From assembly GCA_022036555.1 (NCBI GenBank), contig CM039139.1:8010262-8074261 (forward strand): 64,000 bases of DNA, read 5' to 3'. The position numbers and the translations under genes are program-made. The notes below the pieces were generated by a model. That model worked only from the letters and a program-made list of their open reading frames with translations, was not told where the DNA came from and did no database searches. Source of the stretch: Microstegium vimineum. Taxonomy: Eukaryota > Streptophyta > Magnoliopsida > Poales > Poaceae. This document shows, in pieces, positions 9,911 to 22,300 of the stretch. Numbering within the stretch: position 1 is the stretch's first letter; each line of letters opens with the position of its first letter.

Positions 9911-12305
9911 CTTTTCAGATAAGTGTAGCTTGTGTGCAGAATTTGCCCTATGGAAAGAGTTCTTCACAACATTTATGTCATATTGAGAATTGTATGACAA
10001 TAAACATCCCTAAAATAAACTTGGGCATAAGAAGTGGAACTTTACATGGACGTAAATAAAAAGGAAACAAAAAGCAAAATCAAACAGACCCCAACATTTG
10101 GATAGAAAAAGTGCTTCTTTGAACGCCTTGGGTGATGATCTTCAAATAATTTGCGACAAAACCAGCAATAAAAAATTATCAACAAGGCCACCAGGCTCAA
10201 TTGATTCTCCCAACGAAGAGTATGTCACACTTGTCTTGAAAAACTTGACAGCAGGGAAGCTAAAAAAATAATTAATGACCAGCATTAAATGCAAAAAATG
10301 TTGCTGCAAGTAATAAAACAGACAACAAACAAAGATTATTGGAATTCATCAAACTAATAAGACACACCACTTCCATTGGCTATATGCAAGACCACATATA
10401 ATGTCATAGTACCGTCTTTCTTCATCAGTTACGTGAAACTTGGGTGACAATTGAGCAGTACTCTGTAACTGAACGAAAGTCTTAGTCAACATATTAGGTG
10501 GTTCTTTTCCCACTGATTTCATACTTTTTGTTTCATCATTTTTTTTCCTATCAGAAGAAGGGAAGTTCTTTTGGTTGTATATCTGATCTGATATTTTACC
10601 AAAGTCACACCTTCTAGCATTGGCATTGGAGCCCTGCCGAAAAAAGTCAATGAACACTTGCATGAGAAAAAATTCAAATTAACAACATGAAAATGATTCT
10701 CTGTTATATTATAAAAAATAGAAGACATGGTAATATATATTACCTTAGCATTCTGACACAACAACTCATGATATGTCGAATCTTTATTCTGAATTTCATC
10801 AACATCAATTACACCATTGAGTGGGTCATGAATTTGAGACATTATCATTGATGGTGGACACATACGAGGAACTGGCTGGTCAAGCTTAATGCTCTTCTTC
10901 ATAGGGTTAATAGAATCTGTATATAAGAAACATATTAAACAAAAAAACAGAAACTTATAATCTAAAATGAAGAAAGGTGAAAAACTACACAACCTGGATG
11001 AGTTACAAACACAGATCCATCAGAAGATTTATTTTTCATAACCAGTGGAGTGTCCAGAACTATAATATTCTTCATGTTGGCCATCATGGCATCAAAAGTA
11101 TCTTTGGTTCCAGTTGGATTCTAAATTTAAACATGATGCATCAATAAAAAACAAATAAAGAAAATAAATAAATAAAACACAAGAACTGTAAATTTCACAA
11201 TCACCTTAGTGCCACCATGTGGAGAATCGTTGAAGCAATGATTCTTATTTGGATAGGTGGTTTCATTGTTGTTTAATGCCTCTCTACTGGATATAAAATT
11301 CTCTTTATCCAATCTTTTAGTATGCATTAGCATAGATGCATGTTTATTCCCTAGTAAACAAAAAAATCCAATTTAATAAAAATATCAAATGGAAAGCATA
11401 GAAAAAAACAACAAATGAAAAAGACATAACCTTCTGCAGAGTTATGCATTGTCCTATCAGCCTCATCACGATCAACTTTGGTTGGGTTTGTTGGTTTGCT
11501 TGTAGAAACATGAGGATTCTTGTCTACTGCCCCACATATTTTAGACCCAGCATCTACTAAAATTTGCAGTACACCAAGAACTAAACTCTCAGTTGGCAAA
11601 GCACAATAACTGCATTTATCATATGAATTATCATGGACAAGTGCACATAGTTCATTGATGACCTAGAAGAAAAAGTTAAAAACATAAAAAAAAGGCAATA
11701 GCAGAATATTGAACAAAGAAATAATCTCTAATTAACACACAAAAACACTTACTGTTGCCGGCAAGTAATCACCAAAGTATAGGGCAAGTTTTTCCTTGAA
11801 GTTATATGAATCAATAGATGTCTTTAATAAACAAGAACAAAAAATAATGTTAGAAATTACAAAAGACAAGTAGATAAAAAATGTAGGTGTCAAGAAGTTA
11901 CCTTCTTTACTGCATTATGAGTTTGCTTGGAGTGATGATCTAGTTTATTATCCTGAATTGATATCTATAATAGGAGAATAAGTTAATATGTGAAAACATG
12001 TTAAACAAAGCATCTGAATGTTCCGACAAAAACAAATATCATTTCAAAAAAAAATACAAACACCTTTGATTTATAGAACTCAATAAATTTCTCCATCAAC
12101 ATTATATGTGCACCAGAAAGATCCTGCAAAATAATAAAACAAATTAATCATTACATAAATGATAATAATGAAATCAAATATAGAATACTAAAGATTAATG
12201 GAAAAATACATTATTATTGTCGCACTGATATTTAGGTTCACGGTGATGAGCTCCATTTGTAGTGTCAACATCAGATTCTGTGAATCTTGACCTTTTGGTA
12301 GTCAT
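9911..12305 (-). pseudogene. Eleven-exon transposon-type gene, truncated before its expected Ulp1-like domain
   Basis: ATG at 12305. Exons read on the minus strand: 12305-12210, 12123-12064, 11964-11902, 11821-11753, 11662-11431, 11350-11205, 11120-10994, 10916-10744, 10633-10368, 10259-10090 and 10009-9911, all with GT...AG borders and compatible phases. They give about 500 residues. The only break is one extra base in the A6 run at 10170-10175 (T6 on the coding strand), which shifts frame inside exon 10. The N-terminal region is hydrophilic and matches no domain I know. Exons 10-11 hold TYSSLGESIEPGGLVDNF, then a basic HHPRRSKKHFF stretch, and end in SAHKLHLSEK. This resembles the region before the catalytic part of the Ulp1-like proteins of grass DNA transposons; that assignment is inference. 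The next exons are missing because the LTR begins at 9751, inside the following intron. A host gene of unknown function is the alternative. Confidence 0.6.
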
Positions 12306-14159
12306 CTAAAGGAAATAACCGTAATTGGTTAAATAAAAATGACACTACTAATTAATTCTAATCATTAAAAGAAAGTAAACTGACACAATATTAATCTTAA
12401 AAAACTACTTGACAGGGTGAACTGATTAACTGACAAACCAAAATTAACAGAAAGGCAACAAACAATTAACTATGTGCACTGCAAATCAAAAAAGAAAAAA
12501 TGCCTTGATTTACTGTTGCTGAGACAGTATCTTTGGAACACCTGATAAAAGATTAACCATAGACAAAGAAAAAACATAATGATATATGACTACTGAAATT
12601 ACATTGATAACTGAATAAAACACACAGAGAGCATACAGTATACAGTTCTAATAAGTAGTTTGCCAAAAAAAAGGGCACGGTTTTCATTTCCAAATCATCA
12701 ACAATTGAATGTTTAGTTATCAGTATTAAAAGTGAGTAGTGCTCAGTGCCTGGTTGTTGAACTTGTTGTGGATGAAACTGAGCAAAACAAACAAAAATAT
12801 TGGTACTTATCAGTATCAGACTATCAGACTCTCAAACTATCAGACTCTGAAACTTGATTAAAAAAAACCACATACACAATCACTGAGGCAATAAGGGAAA
12901 TATATACCATTCACACTCACAAATAGCTTGCATCAATTCACACTCACACACACTAGAGGAGACCTACAGTTCACACTCACTAATACATCAGTTTATAATC
13001 ACACCCAAAAAAGAAAAACAAATCACAAAAAATCAAATGAACAAGTTGACAGACCACTAGGGGAGATATACAATTCACCCTCAGTAATGCAACAGTTTCC
13101 ACTCAAACCCAAAAACACACCGCGACCATGAAATTGATACAGAACTGAAGAAAAAAATTACTTCAATACACATACAGATCTCACAAGGCATAAATGAAGC
13201 ATACACCATGCATACAAGCTCATCAGCCAACATACACTAATTCTAGAAGATCAAACACCAGCAAAAATACTCCTACTGTCCTTATGCCTAACTGTTACTG
13301 ACCACCAGATCCAACACCCCTTCTGACCTCCCCCCCATGTGTCCGTGCACAAACAAAATTATTACAACCAAAATGAACGAAACATATTACAACAAACACC
13401 TACTGAATCCGCCTAAAACGAGATGATCAAACAACTACACTCCTTTGCACGCCGGTTACACAAACAAAAGACAGATCGAGCTAGTGTAATTACCTCCCTG
13501 TCTGCAGCAGCCGCTGCCTCCGCCCCCCTCCCGCCCCCCACCACCCGACACTGCCCCCTTGCTCCGGCGACGCCTGAGCCGGCGACGCCCTCGGCACCTA
13601 CGCCTCCACCTACCTCCGCCTCTGCAGCATCCGCTGCCTCCGCGTCGGTGTCCGCCACCTCCTCCGGTCCCTGCTGCCTCCGCCCCCGGCTCTGCCCCTT
13701 GCTCCGGCGACGCATTCGACACCTCCGCCTCCGCTCTCCGCTCTCCGCCTCTGCCTCTGCCTCCAGCAAGCACAAAAAGCAGCCCGCCCTCTCTAATATT
13801 TTTTGAAAGGATAAACACAGCCTGTCGGCATGTGCCCCCTCCGTCTGTTTGCTTGAGCAGGAGAAAAACAAAAAAGAATGCAACGATATGGGCCTAAAGC
13901 AACAAAACAAGCCCATTAAACAACAGAAGCCATTAAAAACGAAAACAACAACTCACAATGGCACAGATCACAACAAAATCACAGCCATTGAAAACTGAAT
14001 GATTAAGACACACAAAATCAACCGAGAGATAAATAGAAATTCCCAAAAAAAAATTATAGGAGGAGGAGGGGGTTGGCGGGGGGCTGTGTACCAGCCGGGT
14101 CGGCACCGAGCACGTCCCCATAGGAGTAGGGTTTTCTGAAGACTCGTGAGGCCCATCAT
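12306..14159. other. 5' flank of the transposon gene: AT-rich, then GC-rich CCG/GCC tract
   Basis: 12306-13400 is AT-rich with no ORF support; near 12910-13090 the phrase 'TTCACACTCAC' recurs. 13490-13770 is strongly GC-rich with imperfect CCGCCTC/GCCTCCGC repeats, which explains the long low-complexity ORFs on both strands. It may be the 5' UTR or promoter of the minus-strand gene at 9911-12305. Terminal repeats of the host transposon were not found. Confidence 0.4.
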
Positions 14160-15131
14160 GTTTTTAAAGACAAGAGAGTACAGAAGCAGGCCCTATAGCC
14201 TAGAGGCCCATGAGGCCCGCCTCGGGGTCTCTCTTGTTCGGAGTGGTGGACCCGGACATGGCATGGACCGGGACCGGTTCGTCATGTGTGCGGGAAGCAA
14301 GCGTGCCATTCCGTTTGGTTTTGGTCCGTGGAGCCATACTCGAGCGCATGAGTCGCGGTCTCGCGGACGCACGGTGCAGGGGGTGCCGATCACGGCACCC
14401 CATTGGCCGCTGCTTGGAAACGACCCATCACGCAACTCCATACATCACACATCAGGCCCTTTTGTTATCCGCCGATCTGATGGAGAACGGAGCCGTAGGC
14501 CCCGCCCGTCGCAGCTACAGTATCTCTCTCTGTCCACACCACCGAGGGGAGGCCCGGAGGGGATTTTGTTTTTATCTGTATAACTTGGACGTACACACTC
14601 CGCACTCACATCACACTGTACACACACGCGTGCGAATCTCGCCTTCGATGCGCGGGAAACACGCAATATCACCGAATGCGCACGCGTACGTGTACCTAAA
14701 AAATCTGGAATAAATCATAGCAAATGATACGGTTTTGAACCCTGATGAGTAGTATCAAATGTCACTATCATTGGACCACATGCCCATTCACAGGCCGGGA
14801 GAGGATTGGTCATGCTGCGTAGGCGCTGCATGCACGACAGGTATCCGCCAAGTAGACAGCTACCCAGCTACGCGTCGGCCGGGCGCGGCCCCGCGCAGGG
14901 CTTTTGTCTGCTCGGCGGGCCACTTGCGAGGTCCCGTGGTGGAGCACAGGAGGATCCGCTGCGCCGGTCGTGGTCTATGCCCTGAGCCCTGTGCCGAGTC
15001 GTGGCCGCGACCGCGGAGCCGCCGTCTCGTCCTGCTCGGGGGTTGGTGTCGCCCTTCAGACAGAGGATCCGGGACCGGCGCCGCTCGAGGCCGAGGAGTG
15101 GCGACGTGGCCGGCCGTGCGGGGCCATGCGA

Positions 15132-15137
15132 CACGTG
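15132..15137. promoter_or_regulatory. G-box CACGTG (distal)
   Basis: Perfect palindromic CACGTG in the GC-rich promoter, about 340 bp upstream of the TATA box of the 15684-16223 gene. G-boxes are bound by bZIP factors and by bHLH factors including PIFs. Binding here is inference. Confidence 0.6.
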
Positions 15138-15286
15138 AAGAGAGCGAGGTGCATGTCCACCTGGAGGCTTCCGCGCGTGGGGGCCCGCCCGCATAGACCA
15201 CGGGCCGGCCGGGTGGAAAAAGATATTTGCGCACGGCGGCCCACGTCGCTTTCCAATCTCCGCTCCTCCAATCGGCTCCCCGCGCC

Positions 15287-15292
15287 CACGTG
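15287..15292. promoter_or_regulatory. G-box CACGTG (proximal)
   Basis: Second perfect CACGTG in the context GCCCACGTGAAC, about 180 bp upstream of the TATA box. Two copies within 160 bp make a chance occurrence less likely, even in GC-rich sequence. Confidence 0.65.
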
Positions 15293-15473
15293 AACGCCCG
15301 GCCCGCCCGGCCCCGCTTTTCCTCCCGCGCCCGCTCCGTGCGCTCGGTCCACAGGCGGAAAAGCCCCGGCGCCGACTGGGCGTCGCCGTGGCCAGCGGGC
15401 GGAGGAGGAGGAGCCGTGGACCTCTCCCAGCGAGGCGCCGGGCGGGAGGCGGTGTCCTCATCCGTGGCGCATG

Positions 15474-15481
15474 TATATATA
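15474..15481 (+). promoter_or_regulatory. TATA box of the RPGE-like gene
   Basis: TATATATA, 203 bp before the ATG at 15684. It predicts transcription start near 15505-15515 and a 5' UTR of about 170-180 nt. I see no ATG between the TATA box and the chosen start codon, which supports that start. Confidence 0.7.
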
Positions 15482-15683
15482 GGATCCTCCCCTGTCGACT
15501 CTGCACGCCTTATCGTCACACACGGAATCAGATTGCGGGCAGCCATAGACTCTCTCGCTACAGCGCCTACAGCCTATAGAGAAACTGTTCCGGACGGGAG
15601 AGGTAGACGAAGAGAGAAAGGTCAACAGGGCACTGCCTGCTGAGTGTGTGGCTGCTCAACCAAAAAAAACAGGAGGAGGATCC

Positions 15684-16223
15684 ATGGCTCCCGGAGATGA
15701 CTCTAATCCTGCCTCTTATATCCACACGGTAATTCACAGTATCCATGCATTTTTCTCTCATCTACGGAGGATTTCATCATTAATTCATTTTTTATTAGTG
15801 TTCTTCTGAACACATGTCACACTCGTCTGCATGACTGCATGCATGATGATCGGAACTAATAACTCCGGTGGCCGGCGTCGCCGTCGCCGTCGTCGTTGAC
15901 TCATGCAGGTGCAGCACCTGATAGAGAGATGCATGACGTTCGGGATGAGCATGGAGGAGTGCATGGAGGCGCTGGCCAAGCGCGCCGACGTCCAGCCCGT
16001 CGTCACCTCCACAGGTAATTTAATTTCAGCAGTAGTACACTGTACTGTGGAAACGAATTGCCTGCCGTCTGAATGAAATTGATTATTCTAGTAAGTAATA
16101 TATATTCATATGTGTTTCCTGCGAACATTTGCAGTGTGGAAGGAGCTGGAGAAGGAGAACAAGGAGTTCTTCGACAAGTACAAGCAGTGGACATCGGAGA
16201 AGAGAAGCGCAAGCAGCTCCTAG
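15684..16223 (+). CDS. A_thal_3526-family ('Plant protein 1589') small protein, RPGE/PEL-like
   Basis: Exons 15684-15728, 15909-16014 and 16135-16223, with GT-AG introns and compatible phases, give 79 residues. ATG context is GATCCATGGC. Residues about 12-70 form the plant-only family domain (TIGR01589 / PF09713): YIH-VQHLIERCMTFGMSMEEC, then EALAKRADVQPVVTSTVWKE, then LEKENKEFFDKY. The short acidic N terminus and the Ser-rich C terminus lie outside the domain. There is no signal peptide or membrane segment. From family knowledge, Arabidopsis members (RPGE proteins; At3g55240 gives a pseudo-etiolation phenotype when overexpressed) repress photosynthesis genes, reportedly by binding GLK1. Carrying that role over to this gene is inference. 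TATA and two G-boxes lie upstream. Neighbours on both sides are transposons. The gene looks intact and functional. Confidence 0.92.
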
Positions 16224-17437
16224 CACAGTAGCACTGAGAATTAATATTTAGCTGCTGCGGCCGGCTGGCTTGCTTAAATTATTAGCCATGTGTTTATTAT
16301 TTAGTTAATTTTGGATTTATTACTTACTGTGTTTAATTAGGGAGGAATAAGCGATAGGCCGGGGGAGGTGAGCTGCTAATGTGATCTTCTGTAATCACCT
16401 AGTACATCATGTGGGCTGTGGCGTTATGTGTACAGGGTAAAGCAAGGAAAGCCATCTTATCATGCGCAGAAACTCTTATTTGCGACTCTACGTACGTGTA
16501 AGTAGCCGTTGCTGGCTTTTGTAATTATGTATACAAATTTACCTCCTCCTATACCATATGCCTCATCCTCACTAAAACATTTTCTGTCAATAATATAAAC
16601 CAGAAATTGAACTTGATACACTTTATAAAGAGTCTGTCTATTTAGCACTTGGGTGATTTGAGGCATTTGATCACTCAAGCAATTTCAGGATACAAATCAC
16701 ACAAATTACCAATTGAGCGTAATATGTGTGATTCATGACCTCCTGTCACACAAGTAATTAAAAGGAACAAATCACACAAATAAATAAACAACCAAAAAAC
16801 GAGTGAAACTAAGGACACTATCACACGAAATAAAGAATCAAAAATAAATCTCTGAATTAAAAATTAAATAGGATAAAAACAAAACCCCAAAATTTTCTAT
16901 GAATTGCAAAAACAAATGCAATCGGAGACCAACAAACATACCAAGAAAATAAGCAAAATAATTAATCTTATAAAATTGGGAAATAGTGACAGCCAAAATG
17001 TATAGGAATTATACCTAATGAACAGCTATAAGACAAATGAAATTATACAGTAAGCCAATTATACAGTAAGGTTGTCTGGCATCTTATGTGTGCTCTTTTG
17101 ATGTTCAAATAGTTTCATATTAGTAACCAGGTTCTCCTTTAAATCAAAACAGGAAGACATTATATTGAAGCAGAATGACACCAATTTCTTGATATAGCTC
17201 CTCATCCTTTTCCTTCATTTTGTAGGTAAAAAAGCAATTCTTCACTGTGTTGTCAGTTCTATTATAGCCAAACAGAAAAACCTTAGTTCAGAAATCACAT
17301 TTTTATCCTTTTTTACCTAGAAAAAAATAACAATTCAATGACAAAAACAAACCTTCCTGATGACACTTTTTCAATTTCAGTGCACTTGTTTCCAAGAACT
17401 TTTTGAGCCTGCACATCAGGCACAAGCTGTTAAAAAT
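16224..17437. other. 3' flank of the RPGE-like gene and AT-rich spacer
   Basis: The first 200 bases or so are probably 3' UTR. Beyond about 16460 the sequence is AT-rich with several 'CACACAA' phrases (AATCACACAAAT at about 16694 and 16767) but has no coding support. The 5' end of the CACTA element should lie here or in the gap. I looked for CACTACTACAGAAAA and for CCGTGACGG subterminal repeats in this stretch and saw neither. Confidence 0.5.
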
Positions 17438-17537
17438 NNNNNNNNNNNNNNNNNNNNNNNNNNNNNNNNNNNNNNNNNNNNNNNNNNNNNNNNNNNNNNN
17501 NNNNNNNNNNNNNNNNNNNNNNNNNNNNNNNNNNNNN
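17438..17537. other. Assembly gap (100 N)
   Basis: 100 N bases. The right flank is already inside the coding region of the CACTA-borne Ulp1 gene, so the gap probably hides the 5' part of that element, including any transposase gene. Confidence 1.
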
Positions 17538-19358
17538 CAAAAAGCTCACAACAGTCACCAAATCCCCTAGGTGGCGGCCCAGGTGACGACGCCAACGACG
17601 ACAACGACGACGATGTTGGTGGCCATGAAAGCCCAGGTAGCCCATCACGTAGTCCATGTCCAGACATGAGCAACCCACATGGAGATGAACAAACGAGCCA
17701 CCAAACACCGCCTCAACGCCAGAAAAATGTGGAGTGTCCACCACCACCGAAGAAGCCAGAAGAAGAGGGGGACAAACCCGCCCATTTGATAGATGTCGAA
17801 TGGGCGGTGTGGAACGCCACAGAAAAGAACCAGTACACAACTGTGTTCCAAAGGTACAAATGGCAACCAAACATCGCAAGCAGAGTATGTGTGCACATAT
17901 ATATGATACTAACACACTCTTCTCTTGTCTTAATAACAGGGAGCAAAGCCCGCCTGACCTTTGGCCTCTGAGTCCAGATTGCCCTGCTAACTTTGAGAAT
18001 GGCAAGTTCATAGTGCCGTTAGGGCAGCTTGTTGAGGAACCGTGGGAGATTAGAAGGTTCCATCGCTGGTATATGCATGCTTCGAGGTTAGACATGACGG
18101 AGTTTGTTCAAAGGGTACCCAAGGAGTACTTCCTCTTGGATGAGGACGCCTATTTGTCAATTGTCTTCCACGACATGCATAGAATGTTGCGGTGTAAAGA
18201 CCTCGATGTCGCCCAAGTCACCCTGTTTGCCATGTAAGTTATTGCACATCTGCATCTCTATAGCTAATTAAGTAAGAGTATGCAATGTTGACACTGCTGC
18301 TTGCAGGATGCAATCATATGTAAGCAAGGAGTTGTCGCATAAGGTTATTTACCTATCTCCTATGCATATTACCGAGAGGGCCATCATTGGACACGGGCTA
18401 ATGGACACGCATCTGAAGCTGGCGAGCTTGAGTGGGATGGAGCGAGTGAACGCCACAACTTTGATGCGAGGCGAGATCAAGTTCAGGAAGGGACACTAAA
18501 TCCTCAAAGCCATGAAGCAGCTCGAGGGAGAAGGGTGTATCCTTGCCGCTCACCAGTTTGGGTAAGTCCAAATGATACATGCATACATGTCTTCACCATA
18601 TTTCATATTTCAAGATCTTAGATCCATATTATTTGAATGGTGTAGCACAGGCGACACGAGGCATTGGATTGTATTCTTGATCTATCCTCGGGATGGAATG
18701 ACGGTCATACTGGACTCCATGCGGGACACACACATGAAAGGCTACATGCATTTTGAAGGATGCCTGCGATAGTACGTGACTACACATATTTTCTTTTATA
18801 AGCACTCAAAGTATATGATTGTATCTGATGTTTGACACTAGTGGCATGGACATTCAGCGCTTACAGGATGTACGTGGAAGACCCCACCTGCATTGACCGT
18901 AGGTCCGATGGGGTGAAGGAGGAGTGGGGCACAAAACTCAGGCTTAGGCGAGAATTCCCGGTAATACGACTTGTACTACTGCTATCCTACTAACTAGCAC
19001 TACTACAACCCTACTACTACTTACTCTTACATATGTATATCTTACATGCAGTGTGCTAAGCAACCTGAAGGCTCACTCTTGTGTGGATACTATGCTTGTG
19101 AGTACCTCAAGAGATGCCTGAAATTTAGCCAAAGCTGGCGGCAGCTCCAGAAAGGTACAAAATGGTGGCAGAAAGGAACCGTCAATCAAAAGACCAACAC
19201 TCGCACAATAGCCGATATTTGTAAGTTTGTCACCGATGAATGTGCTGAAATGAGTGGGAAATTTTTCTACACGGGCAACGCGCTAGCGGCATTACCTCAG
19301 TACCGTGCGTTAGCCAATTGGAGAACTAGTGGTTTAGACATGACTGACTACAAGCTGC
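17538..19358 (+). pseudogene. Ulp1-like (C48) cysteine protease gene of the CACTA element
   Basis: Exons 17538-17884, 17944-18233, 18307-18561, 18646-18771, 18858-18960 and 19052-19358 join in compatible phases; the second uses the inner AG of a tandem acceptor. The first part is Pro/Asp-rich. The catalytic region has His in HWIVFLI (about 18660), Asp in VILDSM (about 18710) and Cys in LLCGYYACE (about 19085), the His-Asp-Cys order of the Ulp1 (SUMO-protease-like) fold. The single coding defect seen is a TAA at 18497-18499 in exon 3. The 5' end is in the N gap. The solo LTR begins two bases before the apparent stop, so that TAA comes from the LTR. Coding seems to resume after the LTR at 22837 with PSDID and TAG. 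The role of these proteases in transposons is unknown. Confidence 0.8.
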
Positions 19359-22300
19359 TGTAACACCTCAAGTGTTAAGTATAATTAAACTATTCTTAAT
19401 TAAAACTAAAGTATTCATCACATAAAGCATTCATGCATAGCATCATCATTTCATGTGTTTAATCCTTGGCTTTGATCTTGGTTGTTTAATATGTTTAACC
19501 TTGAACCATCATGCTAAATGTAACCTAAAGATTAGTGCTTTAATCATGGTATGAAACTAAGTTTATTTTCCTGAAATTTAATATGGCTTAGCAATTTTAA
19601 AAATAATGTTTGCATAGGCTTGAATCTGAGTTTGATTTTCCAGTTTAAAAAGTAAACGGAATTTGGCTATAATGTTTAAAGAAAGTTTGTGCAGTTTAAT
19701 ATTCTCAACAATTTATGTTTTTGCATCAAAACCTGAAAAAGAGTTTAATTTGGTCAAAATTGAGTATTAAACAAATAAGGAAAAACTAAATTTAAAAATA
19801 AAAAGGAAAAACCTTACCTGGCTTATGTGGGCCGGCGCCCCACATTCGGCCCGTTGGCCGAAGCCAGCCCGCGCGCCGAGCCCGAAAACGCGCCGCCTGC
19901 CGCGCCGCACCGCCTGCCCAGCCCGTGCGAGCCACGTGGCCGCTGGCGTACGGCCGGTTGGGGCGGTGGCCGTCCCGACCGCGCCCAAAACCGCCGCTCT
20001 GTCCCCCTCTCGCCCTCACTCTCTCTCTCACTCGCTCTCTATCCCCCTCGCCCTAACCCTAGAGCAGCCGCAGCAGCCGCAACAGTGCACGCGAGCGCCG
20101 CTGCTCGCCGCGCCGTTCCCGCAGCTTCGCTCCACGCCGTCGACCGCCACGCGTGCGCCAGCTCCGCCTCGCCTCCACCCAGCCGCAACGCCAATCAACC
20201 GCCTTTGTAAGGCCTCGACCGGCGTCAATCGCGCGTCGTCGCGCCTCGGTTGCCGCACCCTGCTCTGAGCGCCGCCGCGCCGTTCCGTGCCACCTGCTCT
20301 CTCTCGCTCTACGCGCTGCTCGCCGACATCGCGGCCGGAGTCGCGCCATAGTCGTGCTTCGTCGTCGTCGTGCGGCCATGGCCGGCGGAGAGCTCGCCCG
20401 GAGCGCGCGCTCGCCAAGCCGAGGCCGTCGTCGGCTTTGTCTCGTCGAGGCAAAGCCGGTGCTGCCATCCCCGTCGCCGGAGACCTCGCCGGCGACGAGC
20501 TGCGTCGCCGCCATGTGCGCTTGTGTGCGTGTGTGGCTGACGAGTGGGTCCGAGGCCCCACCTGTCGGTCACCAGTGAGTGTGTCTGTGTGTGTTCCCGG
20601 TGCGCGTAGCAGTTAGGGTTTAATCAGAAAAGAAAAAGGGTTTCTTTATTTCATTTTGAATCTTGTAAAATGCATATCAATTCATAGAAAAATGCTAAAA
20701 TTGTGAAACTTGTTTTGTTAGGTTTATTTTATCTAGATCTACAGGTTGGTGTATTTTGTAAGCATTCTGTGTAGATTAATTTAATCGTGTTTAAGGCTGA
20801 AACTTGAGAAATGCATAGTTAATAAAGTATATCTCTGAAAAATGTGAAACTTGTCTTATTAGGTTTCTGTAGCAGAGATCTATCTATGAAAAATATGAAC
20901 TACCCTATGTTCTGTTTAGCATATCTGTGTAGGGTTTAAAATGTGATAAATAACTAGGTTAATGAATTTTAATAGTTGTTTTATGCAATATAAATATTTG
21001 ATACTTTTTCTGAGGTATCCTGGCATTTAGTAGTATTAAATAAAAATGTGTCCTAAACTGTTTGTTGCTTTTCAAAGTACAACTTTATTTCAAGTGTTAT
21101 ATTATCATGATAAGAAAGGCTATTAGTGCAACCTTGCTTGTTTAAGTTGTTAAGTGAATGAGCATTTATTAAGTGTTATATATACAGCACCTCGCATATA
21201 TATCATTTCATCATATGCACTTATACATACTCGCATCGCATCATATAGGATCATAGGACGAGAACCCGGAGAACGTGACTCAGGAGCAGGAGCCAGCCAC
21301 TCAGGAGGTGCAGCTCGAGAATCCCGGTGAGGAGGACCAGCTACAGGAGTGCCTGAATCACGTTGCCAGCATCTTTGAGCAAGGCAAGCCCGGAGCATTC
21401 GCTCGGTTTGCAAAAGTCTAACATTTATTATTCGCACTTTATTGATGCATTAATTATTGGAGTTGAGTGCAACCGTTGATGCATATTACCCTGTTATCCT
21501 ATCTATACCTTTACCTTGTTACCTAAAGTTCGATCGTGGCAGCCTTACTTAGTTGGCTTAGTTCGGTAGAAGTCGGGTGATTTCATTACCCGCGAGATAT
21601 AGGTTGTATCCTCATCTTGTGATATGGGTTATCTCGGAATGATAGCCGGAATGGTTAATGGAACTAAGATCGGTGGGAAACTCCCTATACTTTGGATGGA
21701 GGTGACTCGACCGTGTCAACTAAAGATTGTTCGTGTTGTCGTCCCCCTGGTCATATTGAACGCATGCCCTACACTTAACTGGAAGGATAACTCATTCCGA
21801 CTGTGAAGCCGGTACACTATTCGGGCCGAGTTTGGATTGCGACGCATCGTGCTGATGCAAGGCGAGGTTCGGACACAGGGGCGCGATCTAAGACCTTCAC
21901 AGCTGCTGGCTTTCGGGCGGCCCCTGGGTGTCGGTGGTCCCTGTTCATCCTGCGACTTTACCCGAATAGAGTCTTCGGTGACTTGTAGCTCACTACGCGC
22001 GTGAGTGTGGTTTGTGTAGGGAATACCCCCTCAGCTGAGTAGGAATCCGATTCGAATCGACATCGCTCCTGGTTAGAGAGCACTTGGCTAGGGCAATGAC
22101 AACATTTACACGACTATGAAACTAATGTTGGTGATCCGGTTTATGGAAAGTCTGAAATGATCATGGATCCTCTTGTATGCTTAAATCCAACATGTCTGGC
22201 ATAGACTAGTGGCTAATGTAGATGACAGGTAATATTATTAAAAGCTTGTTGCTATCTTTACTAAAACTTGAAAGGTTAGTCGCATACTTTTTCGCAAAAG

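Noticed and set aside
13413..13916. Overlapping 112-167 codon ORFs on both strands
   Set aside because: Low-complexity CCG/GCC sequence gives open frames on both strands; no domain, no splice logic.
14860..15546. 228- and 212-codon minus-strand ORFs upstream of the RPGE-like gene
   Set aside because: GC-rich promoter sequence; Arg/Pro-rich translations without recognisable features.
19825..20616. Several GC-rich ORFs of 87-177 codons
   Set aside because: They lie inside the solo LTR at 19359-22835 and are composition artefacts.
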